Shown here: positions 9,524 through 18,918 of the stretch, in pieces
Layout of the letters: each line of letters starts with the position of its first letter
Numbering within the stretch: the stretch's first letter is position 1
Origin: Aureimonas mangrovi
GTDB taxonomy: Bacteria > Pseudomonadota > Alphaproteobacteria > Rhizobiales > Rhizobiaceae
Direction of reading: 5' to 3'
Assembly (NCBI RefSeq): GCF_014058705.1
Contig: NZ_CP059692.1
Location: forward strand, 2,361,001-2,425,000
DNA: 64,000 bases
Notes under the pieces: model-generated
What the model saw: the letters and a program-made list of their open reading frames with translations, nothing else
What the model was told of the DNA's origin: nothing
Databases searched by the model: none
Translations under genes and position numbers: made by a program

Positions 9524-10360
9524 TCAATGCGCCATCAGCACCGGCATCTCGGTCTTGGCGATGATGCTGCTCGTCGCTCCGCCGAAGATCATCTGCCTCA
9601 GCCGGCTTTGCGTGTAGGCACCCTTCACCAGAAGGTCGGCGCCCAGCGCATTGCATTCGGCGAGTATCGCTTCGCCCGAGCGGATGCTCGCCGCATTCAT
9701 CACGCGCAGTTCGCTCGCGATGCCGTTGGCGGCCAGATGCTCCTGCATCCGCCGCCCGGAGGGGCCGGGGCGTTCGTCCTCGCCGACGAGGATCGTCACG
9801 CTCTCGGCCAGCCGCAGGAGCGGGCGCGAGAAAGCGAGCGTGCGCGCCGTCTCCGTGCTGCCATTCCAGGCGATGGCGACGTTGCGGCCCATCGTGGCGG
9901 GAGCCGTCGGCGGCGCGATGAGGATCGGATGGCCGCTCTCGAACAGCGCGGACTCTAGCGTCGCCATGCGCGGGCCGCCCGAACGATCGGCGGGGCGGCC
10001 GACGACGGTGACGTCGAAGGCGCGGCTGTAGCGGCCGGTCAGTTCGTCGTCGAGAACACGCGCCGCATCCCAGAAGCCGCCGGGACCGTTCTCGCCGCGT
10101 CCGCCGAGACGCGCGAGGCCCGCGGCGGAGAGTTCGGAGGCGAAGCGCTCGCCGGCCTCCGTTCGCGCGGCGGCATCGTCGAAGGGCACATCCGGCACCA
10201 CGATCGCGCTCGCCGGTTCCATGCCGAGCGGCGGCGCGAAGGCCGGGCGCAGATAGGCGCCTTCGACGACGCTGCCGAACAGCTTCGCCAGAAGACTTGC
10301 CGTCGCAAGCGTGGACGCGGTCTGCGTATGGAGCTCGACAGGCACCAGAACCGTTTTCAT
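9524..10360 (-). CDS. Universal stress protein (UspA) family
   Basis: A 278-residue protein starting MKTVLVPVELHTQT at 10360, with GGAG about 12 nt upstream. It has a divergent N-terminal Usp-like half and a clearer C-terminal UspA half (NVAIAWNGSTETARTLAFSRP; GADLLVKGAYTQSRLRQMIF; SSIIAKTEMPVLMAH). Such tandem Usp proteins are cytosolic and respond to stress or starvation; no specific partner is encoded nearby. It is transcribed divergently from the MFS gene at 10552. Upstream in-frame codons run into the intergenic region and were not used. Confidence 0.85.
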   Translation of the reverse strand: MKTVLVPVELHTQTASTLATASLLAKLFGSVVEGAYLRPAFAPPLGMEPASAIVVPDVPFDDAAARTEAGERFASELSAAGLARLGGRGENGPGGFWDAARVLDDELTGRYSRAFDVTVVGRPADRSGGPRMATLESALFESGHPILIAPPTAPATMGRNVAIAWNGSTETARTLAFSRPLLRLAESVTILVGEDERPGPSGRRMQEHLAANGIASELRVMNAASIRSGEAILAECNALGADLLVKGAYTQSRLRQMIFGGATSSIIAKTEMPVLMAH

Positions 10361-10551
10361 CGCATCGTACTCCATCCGCATCCGCATGCGCCGTGGCGCC
10401 CCGATCGACCGGAGCCTGTCCGCCACGTTCTTGTCTCGATTGTCGGCCGGTTGCGGCAGGCAGGCAAGTGGGCGATGCTCAGGGCCCTCCGCGCCTCCGA
10501 TCCGCCTGCCGCGTATCGTCTGACGTGATCGCAAAGGCATACCGGATCGAG

Positions 10552-12042
10552 ATGGCCTCCACACCTTCCCCGACATCGCCGCAACCCGGGCCGCAAATCG
10601 GCTTCTTCACGATCTTCCCCTCGATCATGCTGCCGATGTTCCTGGCGGTGGTGGACCAGACGATCGTCGCAACGGCGCTTCCGGCGATCGCCGGTACTCT
10701 CGGCAGCGTGGAACGCGTGTCGTGGATCGTCATCGCCTATCTCGTGTCGACGACGATCGCGGCGCCCGTCTACGGACGGCTCGGCGATCTGGTCGGGCGA
10801 AAGCGCCTGATGCTGGTGGCGCTGACGATCTTCATGCTGTCCTCGCTTGCCTGCGCGCTGGCGCAGAGCGTGGAGATGCTGACAGCGTTCCGAGTCCTGC
10901 AGGGCCTCGGCGGCGGCGGGCTGATGACGCTCTCGCAGGCCCTCGTCGGAGAGACGATCGCCCCCCGCGAGCGCGCCCGCTACCAGGGCTATCTCGCGGC
11001 CGTCGCGGTGTCCTCCAGCGCCTTCGGGCCGGTCGCGGGCGGCTTTCTCACCCAGCATTTCGGCTGGCAGTCGGTCTTTCTCGTCAACATCCCGGTGGGC
11101 CTTGCCGCCGTCGTCCTGACGCTGCGCCTGCCAGACCGAGTGCCTGGCGCGCAGCCCTTCCGCTTCGATTTCGCGGGGCTCTTCCTGTTCGCGACCTTCG
11201 TCGTCTCGACCCTGGTGATGCTGGAGGAAATCCGCGCCTTCGAGGCCGATCTCGTCGCGACGATCCTCTTCCTTTTCGCGCTCGCCGCCGTCGCGCTCGC
11301 GCTGCTCGTGTGGCGCGAGAAGCGGGCGCGCTCGCCGCTTCTGCCGATCCCGCTCCTGTCCAATCCCTCGATCTGGCGGGCCGATGCCCTCGCGGCCTGC
11401 CACGGCGCGACGCTCGTCTCGCTCCTCACCTTCCTGCCGATCTACCTCCTCGTCGTTCACCGCGTCTCGCCGGCCGAGACGGGCCTCCTCCTCCTGCCCT
11501 TCACGCTCGGCATCGGCGTCGGTTCGCTGGTGACGGGCCGCATCGTCTCGATCACCGGGCGCACGGCTGTCTTCCCCTCCTGGGGATTGGTGCTCGCCAC
11601 CGCGCTTCTCGTCTTCATGGCCTTTACCGCATCCGATCTCGGCACAGGCGCCCTCGCCGCGCTTCTCGGCGCGATCTCGATCTTCATGGGCACGGTGATG
11701 GGCGTCGTACAGGTCACGGTTCAGACAGCCGCCGGCACCAGTATGCTCGGCGCGGGCGCCGCCTCCGTCCAGTTCTCGCGCTCGCTCGGCGCGGCCGTCG
11801 GCACGGCCGTGATCGGCACGCTCCTCTTCTCGAGCCTCACTGCCAATGCGCCGGAAGCGGCCCGGTTGTTCCAGGCGGTGATGGAGAGCGGTCCCGGCGC
11901 CCTCGACGGTCTCGACCAGGGCGCGCGGCTTTCCATGCAGGACGCGCTCGTCGATGCCTTCCGGACCGCGTTCCTCGGGGTCGCGTGCTTTGCGGCTATT
12001 GCCGCGTTCCTTGCCTGGACGATCCCGATGCGGCGTATCTGA
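10552..12042 (+). CDS. MFS multidrug exporter, DHA2 (EmrB/QacA) family
   Basis: A 496-residue membrane protein with about 14 hydrophobic segments. It has family motifs DQTIVATALPAIAGTLG in TM1, GRLGDLVGRKR in the TM2-3 loop and motif C-like SSAFGPVAGGFLTQHFGW in TM5. It probably exports drugs or other toxic compounds by proton antiport. The ATG at 10552 was preferred; a GTG at 10525-10527 would add nine residues. No adaptor gene is adjacent, so it may work alone in the inner membrane. It converges on nrdB, with a strong hairpin in between. Confidence 0.9.
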   Translation: MASTPSPTSPQPGPQIGFFTIFPSIMLPMFLAVVDQTIVATALPAIAGTLGSVERVSWIVIAYLVSTTIAAPVYGRLGDLVGRKRLMLVALTIFMLSSLACALAQSVEMLTAFRVLQGLGGGGLMTLSQALVGETIAPRERARYQGYLAAVAVSSSAFGPVAGGFLTQHFGWQSVFLVNIPVGLAAVVLTLRLPDRVPGAQPFRFDFAGLFLFATFVVSTLVMLEEIRAFEADLVATILFLFALAAVALALLVWREKRARSPLLPIPLLSNPSIWRADALAACHGATLVSLLTFLPIYLLVVHRVSPAETGLLLLPFTLGIGVGSLVTGRIVSITGRTAVFPSWGLVLATALLVFMAFTASDLGTGALAALLGAISIFMGTVMGVVQVTVQTAAGTSMLGAGAASVQFSRSLGAAVGTAVIGTLLFSSLTANAPEAARLFQAVMESGPGALDGLDQGARLSMQDALVDAFRTAFLGVACFAAIAAFLAWTIPMRRI

Positions 12043-12061
12043 CGAGAAGGCTTCGCAACGA

Positions 12062-12096
12062 AAAAGGGGCGGCCCGGCGGCCGCCCCTTTGTTCAT
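12062..12096. terminator. Rho-independent terminator between convergent genes
   Basis: A GC-rich hairpin, arms AAAGGGGCGGCC and GGCCGCCCCTTT with a four-base loop CGGC, is flanked by A-run on the left and TTTGTT on the right. It can serve both the MFS gene (+) and nrdB (-). Confidence 0.85.
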
Positions 12097-12115
12097 TCGT
12101 CCTTGCGCCCAGCGA

Positions 12116-13309
12116 TCAATCCCAGGCGAGCGCGCCGCCGTTCTGATACTCGATGACGCGGGTCTCGAAGAAGTTCTTCTCCTTCTTGAGGTCCATCGCT
12201 TCCGACATCCAGGGGAACGGGTTCTCGGTCGCCGGGAAGACCGGCTGAAGGCCGAGTTGCGCACAGCGCCGATTGGCAATGAAGTGCATGTAGCTCTCGC
12301 AGCTCTGCGCGTTGAGGCCAAGGAAGCCATTCGGCATCGTGTCGCGGCCGTAGGAGGCCTCGAGCTCGGCGCCCTCGCGCAGCATGCCCCGGATTTCCTC
12401 CTGGAACTCGGGCGTCCAGAGGTGCGGGTTCTCAGCCTTGATCTGGTTGATGACGTCGATGCCGAAGTTCAGATGAATCGACTCGTCGCGCAGGATGTAC
12501 TGGTACTGCTCGGCGATGCCCTGCATCTTGCCGCGCCGGCCGAGCGAGAGAATCTGCGCGAAGCCCGTGTAGAACCACATGCCCTCGAAGACGACATAGA
12601 AGGCCACGAGGTCGCGCAGGAAGGCGCGGTCCGCTTCCGGCGTACCGGTGGCGAAATGCGGGTCCTCGATGCCCTGTGTGTGCTTCAGCGCCCAGGCCGC
12701 CTTGTCGGTGATCGAGGGCACCTCACGGTACATATTGAAGAGCTCGCCCTCGTCGAGCGACAGGCTCTCCACGATGTACTGGAAGGTGTGGGTGTGGATC
12801 GCCTCCTCGAAGGCCTGGCGCAGCAGATACTGGCGGCATTCGGGATTGGTCAGGTGGCGATAGATCGCCAGCACGATGTTGTTGGCGACGAGCGATTCCG
12901 ACGCGGCGAAGAAGCCGAGATTGCGCTTGATCATGCGCCGCTCGTCGTCGGTCAGCCCGTCGGCCGACTTCCACAGCGCGATGTCGGCCTGCATCGAGAC
13001 CTCGGTCGGCATCCAGTGGTTGTTGCAGGCCGAGAGGTACTTCTCCCACGCCCAGCCGTACTTCATCGGCAGGAGCTGGTTCACGTCGGCACGCGCGTTG
13101 ATCATCCGCTTCTCGGAGACCGAGACGCGGCCGCCCGAGCGGTCGATCTCGCCGAGGCCCGTGGCGTCGACCGGCGGGGTCTTGTCGAAGGCGGGGTGAA
13201 CGGGCGCGGGCTTGGTGGGCTGGGACCAGTCGAGCATGGGTTGAACTCCGAAGATGGGGGCGGCCTCGCCGGTGGTCGACGGCTCCGCGGTCGAATCCAT
13301 GCGTGTCAT
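12116..13309 (-). CDS. nrdB: Ribonucleotide reductase small subunit, class Ic-like
   Basis: A 397-residue R2 protein starting [10 protein letters not shown] at 13309. Metal ligands are visible at Glu138 (AASESLV), Glu169 and His172 ([11 protein letters not shown]), Glu242 (FEGMWFY), Glu276 and His279 (RDESIHLNF). The residue four after His172, the radical tyrosine of class Ia, is Phe176, and the first ligand is Glu rather than Asp. Both features, and the text around them ([20 protein letters not shown]), resemble the Chlamydia-type class Ic subunit with a Mn/Fe cofactor. The gene follows nrdA by about 100 nt on the same strand. It supplies the oxidising equivalent for reduction of ribonucleotides. 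Metal identity is inference. Confidence 0.93.
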   Translation of the reverse strand: MTRMDSTAEPSTTGEAAPIFGVQPMLDWSQPTKPAPVHPAFDKTPPVDATGLGEIDRSGGRVSVSEKRMINARADVNQLLPMKYGWAWEKYLSACNNHWMPTEVSMQADIALWKSADGLTDDERRMIKRNLGFFAASESLVANNIVLAIYRHLTNPECRQYLLRQAFEEAIHTHTFQYIVESLSLDEGELFNMYREVPSITDKAAWALKHTQGIEDPHFATGTPEADRAFLRDLVAFYVVFEGMWFYTGFAQILSLGRRGKMQGIAEQYQYILRDESIHLNFGIDVINQIKAENPHLWTPEFQEEIRGMLREGAELEASYGRDTMPNGFLGLNAQSCESYMHFIANRRCAQLGLQPVFPATENPFPWMSEAMDLKKEKNFFETRVIEYQNGGALAWD

Positions 13310-13411
13310 GGAAGCGACCCTTTGCGTTGACGATATGGCGTCGACGAGGATCTGGAAACGGGTCCCGGCCGAGGCCGGGACCATCATGGCGTGCGGTGAA
13401 ACGCCGCTGGC

Positions 13412-16360
13412 TTACTGGCAGGCCTCGCACTCGGGATCGTCGATGGCGCACGCCTTGCCCCACGCCGCCTCCGGCACGATGATCGGCGCGGCCGAGACCG
13501 GCGCGACGGCGACCGGGGCTACCGCGACAGGCGCCTTGGTCACCGGAGCCGGGGCGGCAACCGGCGCCGCAGCAGCGCTGGCGGCCGAGACCGCGTTGAG
13601 CTTGCCGTCCGTGCCCTTCAGCGTCGACTTCTCCACATGCGTCGCCGAACGGGTGCGCAGGTAGTAGGTCGTCTTCAGCCCGCTCTCCCAGGCGTGGCGG
13701 TAGAGCGTGTCCAGCGCCTTGCCGGAAGGGCTCGCGAGATAAAGGTTCAGCGACTGGGCCTGGTCGATCCACTTCTGGCGCTTGGCCGCAGCGTCGATCA
13801 GCCAGGACGAGTCGATCTCGAAGGCCGTGGCGTAGAGCGCCTTGAGGTCCGCCGGCACCCGGTCGATCGGGCCGAGCGAGCCGTCATAGTATTTGAGGTC
13901 CGAGATCATCACCTCGTCCCACAGTCCCCTCGCCTTCAGATCGCGCACGAGGCCGGCGTTCACCACGGTGAAGTCGCCCGACATGTTCGATTTGACGTAG
14001 AGGTTCTGGTAGGCTGGCTCGATCGACTGCGAGACGCCGCAGATGTTGGAGATCGTGGCCGTGGGCGCGATCGCCATCGTGTTGGAGTTGCGCATGCCCG
14101 TGGTCTTCACGCGCTCGCGCAGGCCGCTCCAGTCGAGCGTCGAGGACTGATCGAAGGTGACGCCGCGCGCCTTGCCGACGAGACCGACCGAGTCCACCGG
14201 CAGGATGCCCTGGCTCCAGAGCGAACCCTCGAAGGACGCGTAGCGCCCGCGCTCGGCGGCCAGATCCACCGAGGCCGAGATCGCCTCGAAGGAGATGGCT
14301 TCCATGCTGGTGTCGGCGAAGGCGACGGCCTCGTCCGAAGCGTAGGGCAGGCGCAGCGTCTGCAGCGCGTCCTGGAAGCCCATGATGCCGAGGCCGACCG
14401 GGCGGTGCCTCAGGTTCGAGGCCCGCGCTTCGGGGATCGTGTAGAAGTTGATGTCGACGACATTGTCGAGCATGCGCATCGCGGTCTTCACGGTGCCGGC
14501 GAGCATCTCGCGGTCGAGCCCCTCGGCCGTCACGTGGGCGGCAAGGTTGACCGAACCGAGATTGCAGACCGCGACTTCGGATTCACTCGTGTTCAGCGTG
14601 ATCTCGGTGCACAGGTTCGACGAGTGGACGACGCCCACATGGCCCTGCGGCGAGCGGATGTTGCACGGGTCCTTGAACGTGATCCAGGGATGGCCCGTCT
14701 CGAACAGCATGGTCAGCATGCGGCGCCACAGGTCCACAGCCTTCACGCGCTTGAAGACCTTCACCTCGCCGCGTGCCGCGCGTGCTTCCTGGCCCTCGTA
14801 GGCCTCCTTGAAGGCAACGCCGTAGAGGTCGTGCAGGCCCGGCACCTCATCGGGCGAGAACAGCGTCCAGTCGCCGCCCTCCGCCACGCGCTGCATAAAC
14901 AGGTCCGGCACCCAGTTGGCCGTGTTCATGTCGTGCGTGCGGCGGCGGTCGTCACCGGTGTTCTTGCGAAGGTCGAGGAACTCCTCGATGTCGATGTGCC
15001 AGGTCTCGAGATAGGCGCAGACCGCGCCCTTGCGCTTGCCGCCCTGGTTCACGGCGATCGCGGTGTCGTTGGCCACCTTCAGGAACGGCACGATGCCCTG
15101 GCTCTTGCCGTTGGTGCCCTTGATGTGGGCGCCCAGGCCGCGGACCGGCGTCCAGTCGTTGCCGAGGCCCCCGGAATACTTGGCCAGCAGCGCGTTGTCC
15201 TTCACCGCCTTGAAGATGCCGTCGAGATCGTCGGAGACGGTCGTCAGGAAGCAGGAGGAGAGCTGCGGGCGCTGCGTGCCCGAGTTGAACAGCGTCGGCG
15301 TCGACGCCATGAAGCGCATGCTCGACAGAAGCTCGTAGAACTCGATCGCGCGGGCCTCGCGATCGACCTCGCGCACGGCCAGGCCCATCGCGACACGCAT
15401 GAAGAAAGCTTGCGGCAGCTCGAAGCGCACGCCTTCCGTCTGCAGGAAATAGCGGTCGTAGAGCGTCTGAAGGCCGAGGAACTGGAAGTTCAGGTCGCGC
15501 TCGGGCTTCAGAGCGCCGGCAATACGCGCAAGGTCGAAACGGGCAAGCTCCGCGTCGATCAGCCCGGCGTCGATGCCCTTCTTCAGATAGGCACCGAAGG
15601 ACGCGGGATAGCGCGCCGCCATGTCGCTCTGCTTGGCCGTCTCCGGGCGTCCCGAGAGGAAGGACAGCGCCTCGGTGCGCAGCTTGTCGAGGAGAAGGCG
15701 CGCGGAGGCGAAGGCGTAGTTCGGCTCGGTCTCGATCAGCGTGCGCGCGGCCATCACCGGCGCCTCGCCGAGTTCGGCCGGCGAAATGCCATCATAGAGG
15801 TTGCGGCGCGTCTCGGCGAGGATCGCCTCGGCCGACACGCCGTCCAGACCCTCGGCCGCCTCGGCCACGACGGCGGCAAGGCGCGCCTCGTCGAGCGGTG
15901 CCGTGGTGCCGTCGGCACGGCGCACGTTCAGGACGGGCTCGCCCGAACTGCTCGCCGCGACTTCGGCCTGACGGGCGCGGGCATGCTCCTCGCGGTAGAG
16001 AACGTAGGCGCGCGCGACCTTGTGGTGCTCGGAGCGCATGAGCGCGAGCTCGACCTGGTCCTGGATGTCCTCGATGTGCAGGAGGCGATCACCGCCCGAG
16101 CGGCGGTTCAGCGAAGCGACGACCTCCTCGGTCAACGCGCGCACGCTCTCGTGGACGCGCGAGGAGGCGGCCGCCGTGCGGCCCTCGACAGCCAGGAACG
16201 CCTTGGTCATGGCGACCGAGATCTTCGCCGGATCGAAGGCCGAGACCTGGCCGTTGCGGCGGATGACGCGCGTGCCCGGCGCCGGGGCCACGTTCGCCTC
16301 GACGGGGTTCGCCCCCGGAACGGGCTGCGGCGCGGTCACGGAGGAAGAGTGAAGAGACAT
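13412..16360 (-). CDS. nrdA: Ribonucleotide reductase large subunit, class I
   Basis: A 982-residue R1 protein starting MSLHSSSVTAPQPV at 16360, with GGAG 8 nt upstream. Two ATP-cone regions are seen: residues about 30-125 (RVIRRNGQVSAFDPAKIS) and about 140-230 (LNVRRADGTTAPLDEARL), so dATP feedback control is likely. The catalytic core shows QLSSCFLTT (active-site Cys), HSSNLCTEI (Asn, Cys, Glu triad) and the C-terminal tyrosine region. After the core is an Ala/Pro/Val-rich linker and a tail CAIDDPECEACQ with the shuttle cysteines. It reduces ribonucleoside diphosphates with NrdB. Length and double cone fit Chlamydia-type class Ic R1 proteins. Confidence 0.95.
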   Translation of the reverse strand: MSLHSSSVTAPQPVPGANPVEANVAPAPGTRVIRRNGQVSAFDPAKISVAMTKAFLAVEGRTAAASSRVHESVRALTEEVVASLNRRSGGDRLLHIEDIQDQVELALMRSEHHKVARAYVLYREEHARARQAEVAASSSGEPVLNVRRADGTTAPLDEARLAAVVAEAAEGLDGVSAEAILAETRRNLYDGISPAELGEAPVMAARTLIETEPNYAFASARLLLDKLRTEALSFLSGRPETAKQSDMAARYPASFGAYLKKGIDAGLIDAELARFDLARIAGALKPERDLNFQFLGLQTLYDRYFLQTEGVRFELPQAFFMRVAMGLAVREVDREARAIEFYELLSSMRFMASTPTLFNSGTQRPQLSSCFLTTVSDDLDGIFKAVKDNALLAKYSGGLGNDWTPVRGLGAHIKGTNGKSQGIVPFLKVANDTAIAVNQGGKRKGAVCAYLETWHIDIEEFLDLRKNTGDDRRRTHDMNTANWVPDLFMQRVAEGGDWTLFSPDEVPGLHDLYGVAFKEAYEGQEARAARGEVKVFKRVKAVDLWRRMLTMLFETGHPWITFKDPCNIRSPQGHVGVVHSSNLCTEITLNTSESEVAVCNLGSVNLAAHVTAEGLDREMLAGTVKTAMRMLDNVVDINFYTIPEARASNLRHRPVGLGIMGFQDALQTLRLPYASDEAVAFADTSMEAISFEAISASVDLAAERGRYASFEGSLWSQGILPVDSVGLVGKARGVTFDQSSTLDWSGLRERVKTTGMRNSNTMAIAPTATISNICGVSQSIEPAYQNLYVKSNMSGDFTVVNAGLVRDLKARGLWDEVMISDLKYYDGSLGPIDRVPADLKALYATAFEIDSSWLIDAAAKRQKWIDQAQSLNLYLASPSGKALDTLYRHAWESGLKTTYYLRTRSATHVEKSTLKGTDGKLNAVSAASAAAAPVAAPAPVTKAPVAVAPVAVAPVSAAPIIVPEAAWGKACAIDDPECEACQ

Positions 16361-16734
16361 CGGCAGCTCCAGAACTGGAGGCAAAGGTCGGGCGGGATCA
16401 TGCCAAAGGACAGGCCGCCCCCAATCGGGACCGGCCGTCGACCGCATCACCCGCCGGGACACCTCGCCCCGGGAAAATTCGTCAATGTCGCGGCGGGCCT
16501 TCCGGTAGCAACATTCCACCCCGCAGGCTTTCGCGGAGCGAACTCCGACAAGGCCCGAACGACATGAACTCTGTCCCCAGCGGTTGCAAACGGTCTACGG
16601 TCCCACCACCGTTTCTTGTGATCGACTCGATTCCCGGGACACTATCCCTAGTAGGAAAGCCGATCTGCAATGCTGGATATAGTGGGCCCGACACTGCCGG
16701 GAGTCAATGCGAGTCGGATGACGATCCCCGCACT
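16361..16734. other. Leader / promoter region of nrdAB
   Basis: This gap holds the nrdA 5' leader and the candidate NrdR boxes. No protein-like reading frame was seen. No convincing structured RNA element could be identified by eye. It also contains the short gap downstream of the tetR-family gene, without an obvious terminator. Confidence 0.4.
16639..16685 (-). promoter_or_regulatory. Candidate NrdR box pair upstream of nrdAB
   Basis: ACACTATCCCTAGT (16639-16652) and, on the opposite strand, CCACTATATCCAGC (16672-16685) both resemble the NrdR consensus ACACWATATVTWGT. Their starts are 33 nt apart, close to three helical turns, the typical NrdR spacing. They lie about 280 nt upstream of the nrdA start, so a long leader is implied. 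Moderate confidence only. Confidence 0.5.
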
Positions 16735-17481
16735 TTAGAGGGCTGGGGATAAGTTTCGCTCAAGCTTAGGGAACGCCGTCGGACCATAGCCCGCGAGGAA
16801 CAGATTCACCGCTCCGCGCACCGTGCGCTCCAGCACTTCCGGGGTTGCAAGCGGTGCTTCGTCGTCGAACAGCGAGCGGCGGAACAGCCCCGCCCCCACC
16901 AGTTCAATGAACTGCGAGGCGGCCAAGGAAATGTCGTCGATGGACAGCCGGCCGCCCGCCACGGCCTTCTCCAGATAGGCGACGAGAAGCGCGTGGGCGC
17001 GCTCAGGGCCGTCGCGATAGAAGGCGCGCCCGAGCGACGGCATCCGGGTCGCCACCGCGATGACGGTGCGCTTGGCGTGGACGGCCTCCGGAGAGATCGA
17101 CAATTGCGCGAGTGCGAGGCCGAATCGCATCAGCGTTGTTTCCGGGTGCTCGGCGTCGGCGAGAATCGGCACGAAGGCCTCGAAATAGCGGTCGCGCTCC
17201 TGCGCGATCAGCGCCGTGAACAGTTCTTCCTTCGAGCGGAAATAGACGTAGAGCGTCGACTTCGAGACGCCGGCCTCGCGCGTGACGTCGTTCATCGAGG
17301 CCGCGTCGAAGCCTGAAGAGACGAACACGCGCCGTGCACCCTCGAGGATCTGGCGCCGCTTGGCGGGGTCCTCGCCCGCGGCGCCGCGCCCCTCCCCGGC
17401 CGCTCGTTTCAGGCCGTCAGCTTTCGACCGCCCGCGCGGCCTTGCCGCGTCATTTTGCCGGATACGCGAATCCTTCGTCAT
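16735..17481 (-). CDS. TetR/AcrR family regulator of the adjacent efflux genes
   Basis: A 248-residue regulator starting MTKDSRIRQNDAARPRG at 17481. After a basic, possibly disordered N-terminus comes the TetR helix-turn-helix (RRQILEGARRVFVSSGFDAA ... VTREAGVSKSTLYVYFRSKE, about residues 48-95) and an alpha-helical ligand-binding region. It is divergent from the EmrAB-type genes and separated from them by 76 nt containing a perfect palindrome. It is therefore expected to repress that operon and itself until an inducer binds. Upstream in-frame starts would run through the operator and were rejected. Confidence 0.9.
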   Translation of the reverse strand: MTKDSRIRQNDAARPRGRSKADGLKRAAGEGRGAAGEDPAKRRQILEGARRVFVSSGFDAASMNDVTREAGVSKSTLYVYFRSKEELFTALIAQERDRYFEAFVPILADAEHPETTLMRFGLALAQLSISPEAVHAKRTVIAVATRMPSLGRAFYRDGPERAHALLVAYLEKAVAGGRLSIDDISLAASQFIELVGAGLFRRSLFDDEAPLATPEVLERTVRGAVNLFLAGYGPTAFPKLERNLSPAL

Positions 17482-17518
17482 GCCGCTTGAAATGACGATG
17501 GAGATGAGCCAAGTCAAG

Positions 17519-17543
17519 ATCGAACCGAACCGTTCGGTTCGAT
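17519..17543. promoter_or_regulatory. TetR-type operator: 25-bp perfect palindrome
   Basis: Two 12-base arms, ATCGAACCGAAC and GTTCGGTTCGAT, flank a single C. The palindrome lies in the 76-nt divergent region, 14 nt before the ATG of the HlyD-type gene and 37 nt before the regulator start. It is the obvious binding site for the adjacent TetR-family protein. Confidence 0.8.
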
Positions 17544-17557
17544 TAGGTGAACCGATC

Positions 17558-18868
17558 ATGCCAGACGATTCCACGATGCGCCCCGCGCGCGACGATACCC
17601 GCTCCCAGCAGCTCCTGACCGGAGAAACCCCCGACGAGCCGAGCGTGCGCGATGAACCCACTCGCGAAGGCTCTTCGGATCCAGTCGGCGGGGAAGAGGC
17701 CGCGCCGGCGGACGATCAGTCTCCGGCAGCCGCAACGGGCGCGGAGTCCGGCAAGTCCGGCGGTGTGAAAAAGCTTCTCTTCGGCGCCGTGGCGCTGGCG
17801 GCGCTCGCGGCGGGAGCCTGGTACGGTCACTCCTGGTGGACCGACGGCCGTTTCCTCGTCACGACGGACGACGCGTATATCGCGTCCGACATGGCCGTGG
17901 TGACGCCGAAGATCACGGGTTACGTCTCCAGCGTGCCGGTGGTGGAGAACCAGACCGTCAGCGCGGGCGACCCGCTGGTTGAGATCGATTCGGCCGACTA
18001 TCGCCTCGCGCTGGACGCAGCCAACGCCAAGATCGAGACGCAGCGACTTGCCGTCGCCAGTATCCAGGCCCAGCAGGCGGCCGCGCAGGCCTCCGTGGAA
18101 CAGGCACGCGCCGACCGCGAATCGGCCGCCTCCGTCGTCGCCCAGGCGCAGCTCGACCGCGAGCGTGCTGAGGCTCTGTCCCGCACGGGCGCCGGTGCAC
18201 AGGCGCCTCTCGACGCCGCCCGCGCGGCCGAGGCACAAGCGCGTGCCAGACTGACGGGCGCGGACGCCGCTATCTCGGCCGCGCAGGCGCAGGTCGCCGT
18301 CTACGACGCGCAGGCCATGCAGGCGCAGGCGCTCGTCGGCGAGTTGGAAGTCAGCCGCGACATGGCGGCGCGCGACCTCTCCTTCACCACGCTTCGCGCC
18401 CCCTATGACGGCGTCGTCGGCAATCTCTCCGTGCAGACCGGCGACCTCGTCTCCCCCAGCCGCCAGCTCGCCGCAATCGTGCCGATCGACGCGGCCTATA
18501 TCGACGCGAACTTCAAGGAGACGCAGCTTCACGACATCAAGCTCGGCGAGAAAGTGCGCATCGAGGCGGATGCCCTGCCGGGCGTCGACGTCGAAGGCAC
18601 GGTCGTCTCGCTCGCGCCCGCTTCCGGCTCGGTCTTCTCGCTGCTGCCGCCCGACAACGCGACCGGCAACTTCACCAAGATCGTCCAGCGCGTGCCCGTG
18701 CGCATCTCAATCGACGGTCCGGCAGACGTGCTTTCGCAAATGCGCCCCGGCCTGTCGGTCACGGTCTCTGTCGATACACGCACGGCGCCGGACGAGAACG
18801 CCCCTGCCCCGGCCGAAAGCGCACCGGCTCCAGCCGATACGGCGCCGGTCGCCGACGCCACACGCTGA
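17558..18868 (+). CDS. HlyD/EmrA-type membrane fusion protein
   Basis: A 436-residue periplasmic adaptor. The start at 17558 has AGGTGA about 10 nt upstream. The N-terminal ~70 residues are acidic and Pro/Ala-rich. One membrane segment (KKLLFGAVALAALAAGAWYG) follows, then the lipoyl half-motifs (DDAYIASDMAVVTPKITGYV ... LSFTTLRAPYDGVVGNLSV), an Ala/Gln-rich coiled-coil hairpin (about 180-285) and a beta-barrel region. A low-complexity Ala/Pro tail ends the protein. It should link the MFS pump encoded 50 nt downstream to an outer-membrane channel for tripartite drug efflux. Control by the divergent TetR protein is likely. Confidence 0.9.
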   Translation: MPDDSTMRPARDDTRSQQLLTGETPDEPSVRDEPTREGSSDPVGGEEAAPADDQSPAAATGAESGKSGGVKKLLFGAVALAALAAGAWYGHSWWTDGRFLVTTDDAYIASDMAVVTPKITGYVSSVPVVENQTVSAGDPLVEIDSADYRLALDAANAKIETQRLAVASIQAQQAAAQASVEQARADRESAASVVAQAQLDRERAEALSRTGAGAQAPLDAARAAEAQARARLTGADAAISAAQAQVAVYDAQAMQAQALVGELEVSRDMAARDLSFTTLRAPYDGVVGNLSVQTGDLVSPSRQLAAIVPIDAAYIDANFKETQLHDIKLGEKVRIEADALPGVDVEGTVVSLAPASGSVFSLLPPDNATGNFTKIVQRVPVRISIDGPADVLSQMRPGLSVTVSVDTRTAPDENAPAPAESAPAPADTAPVADATR

Positions 18869-18918
18869 ACCCCAACGAACGGACGACGCTCGCCCGGCCC
18901 TGAAGGCACGCCAAGACA

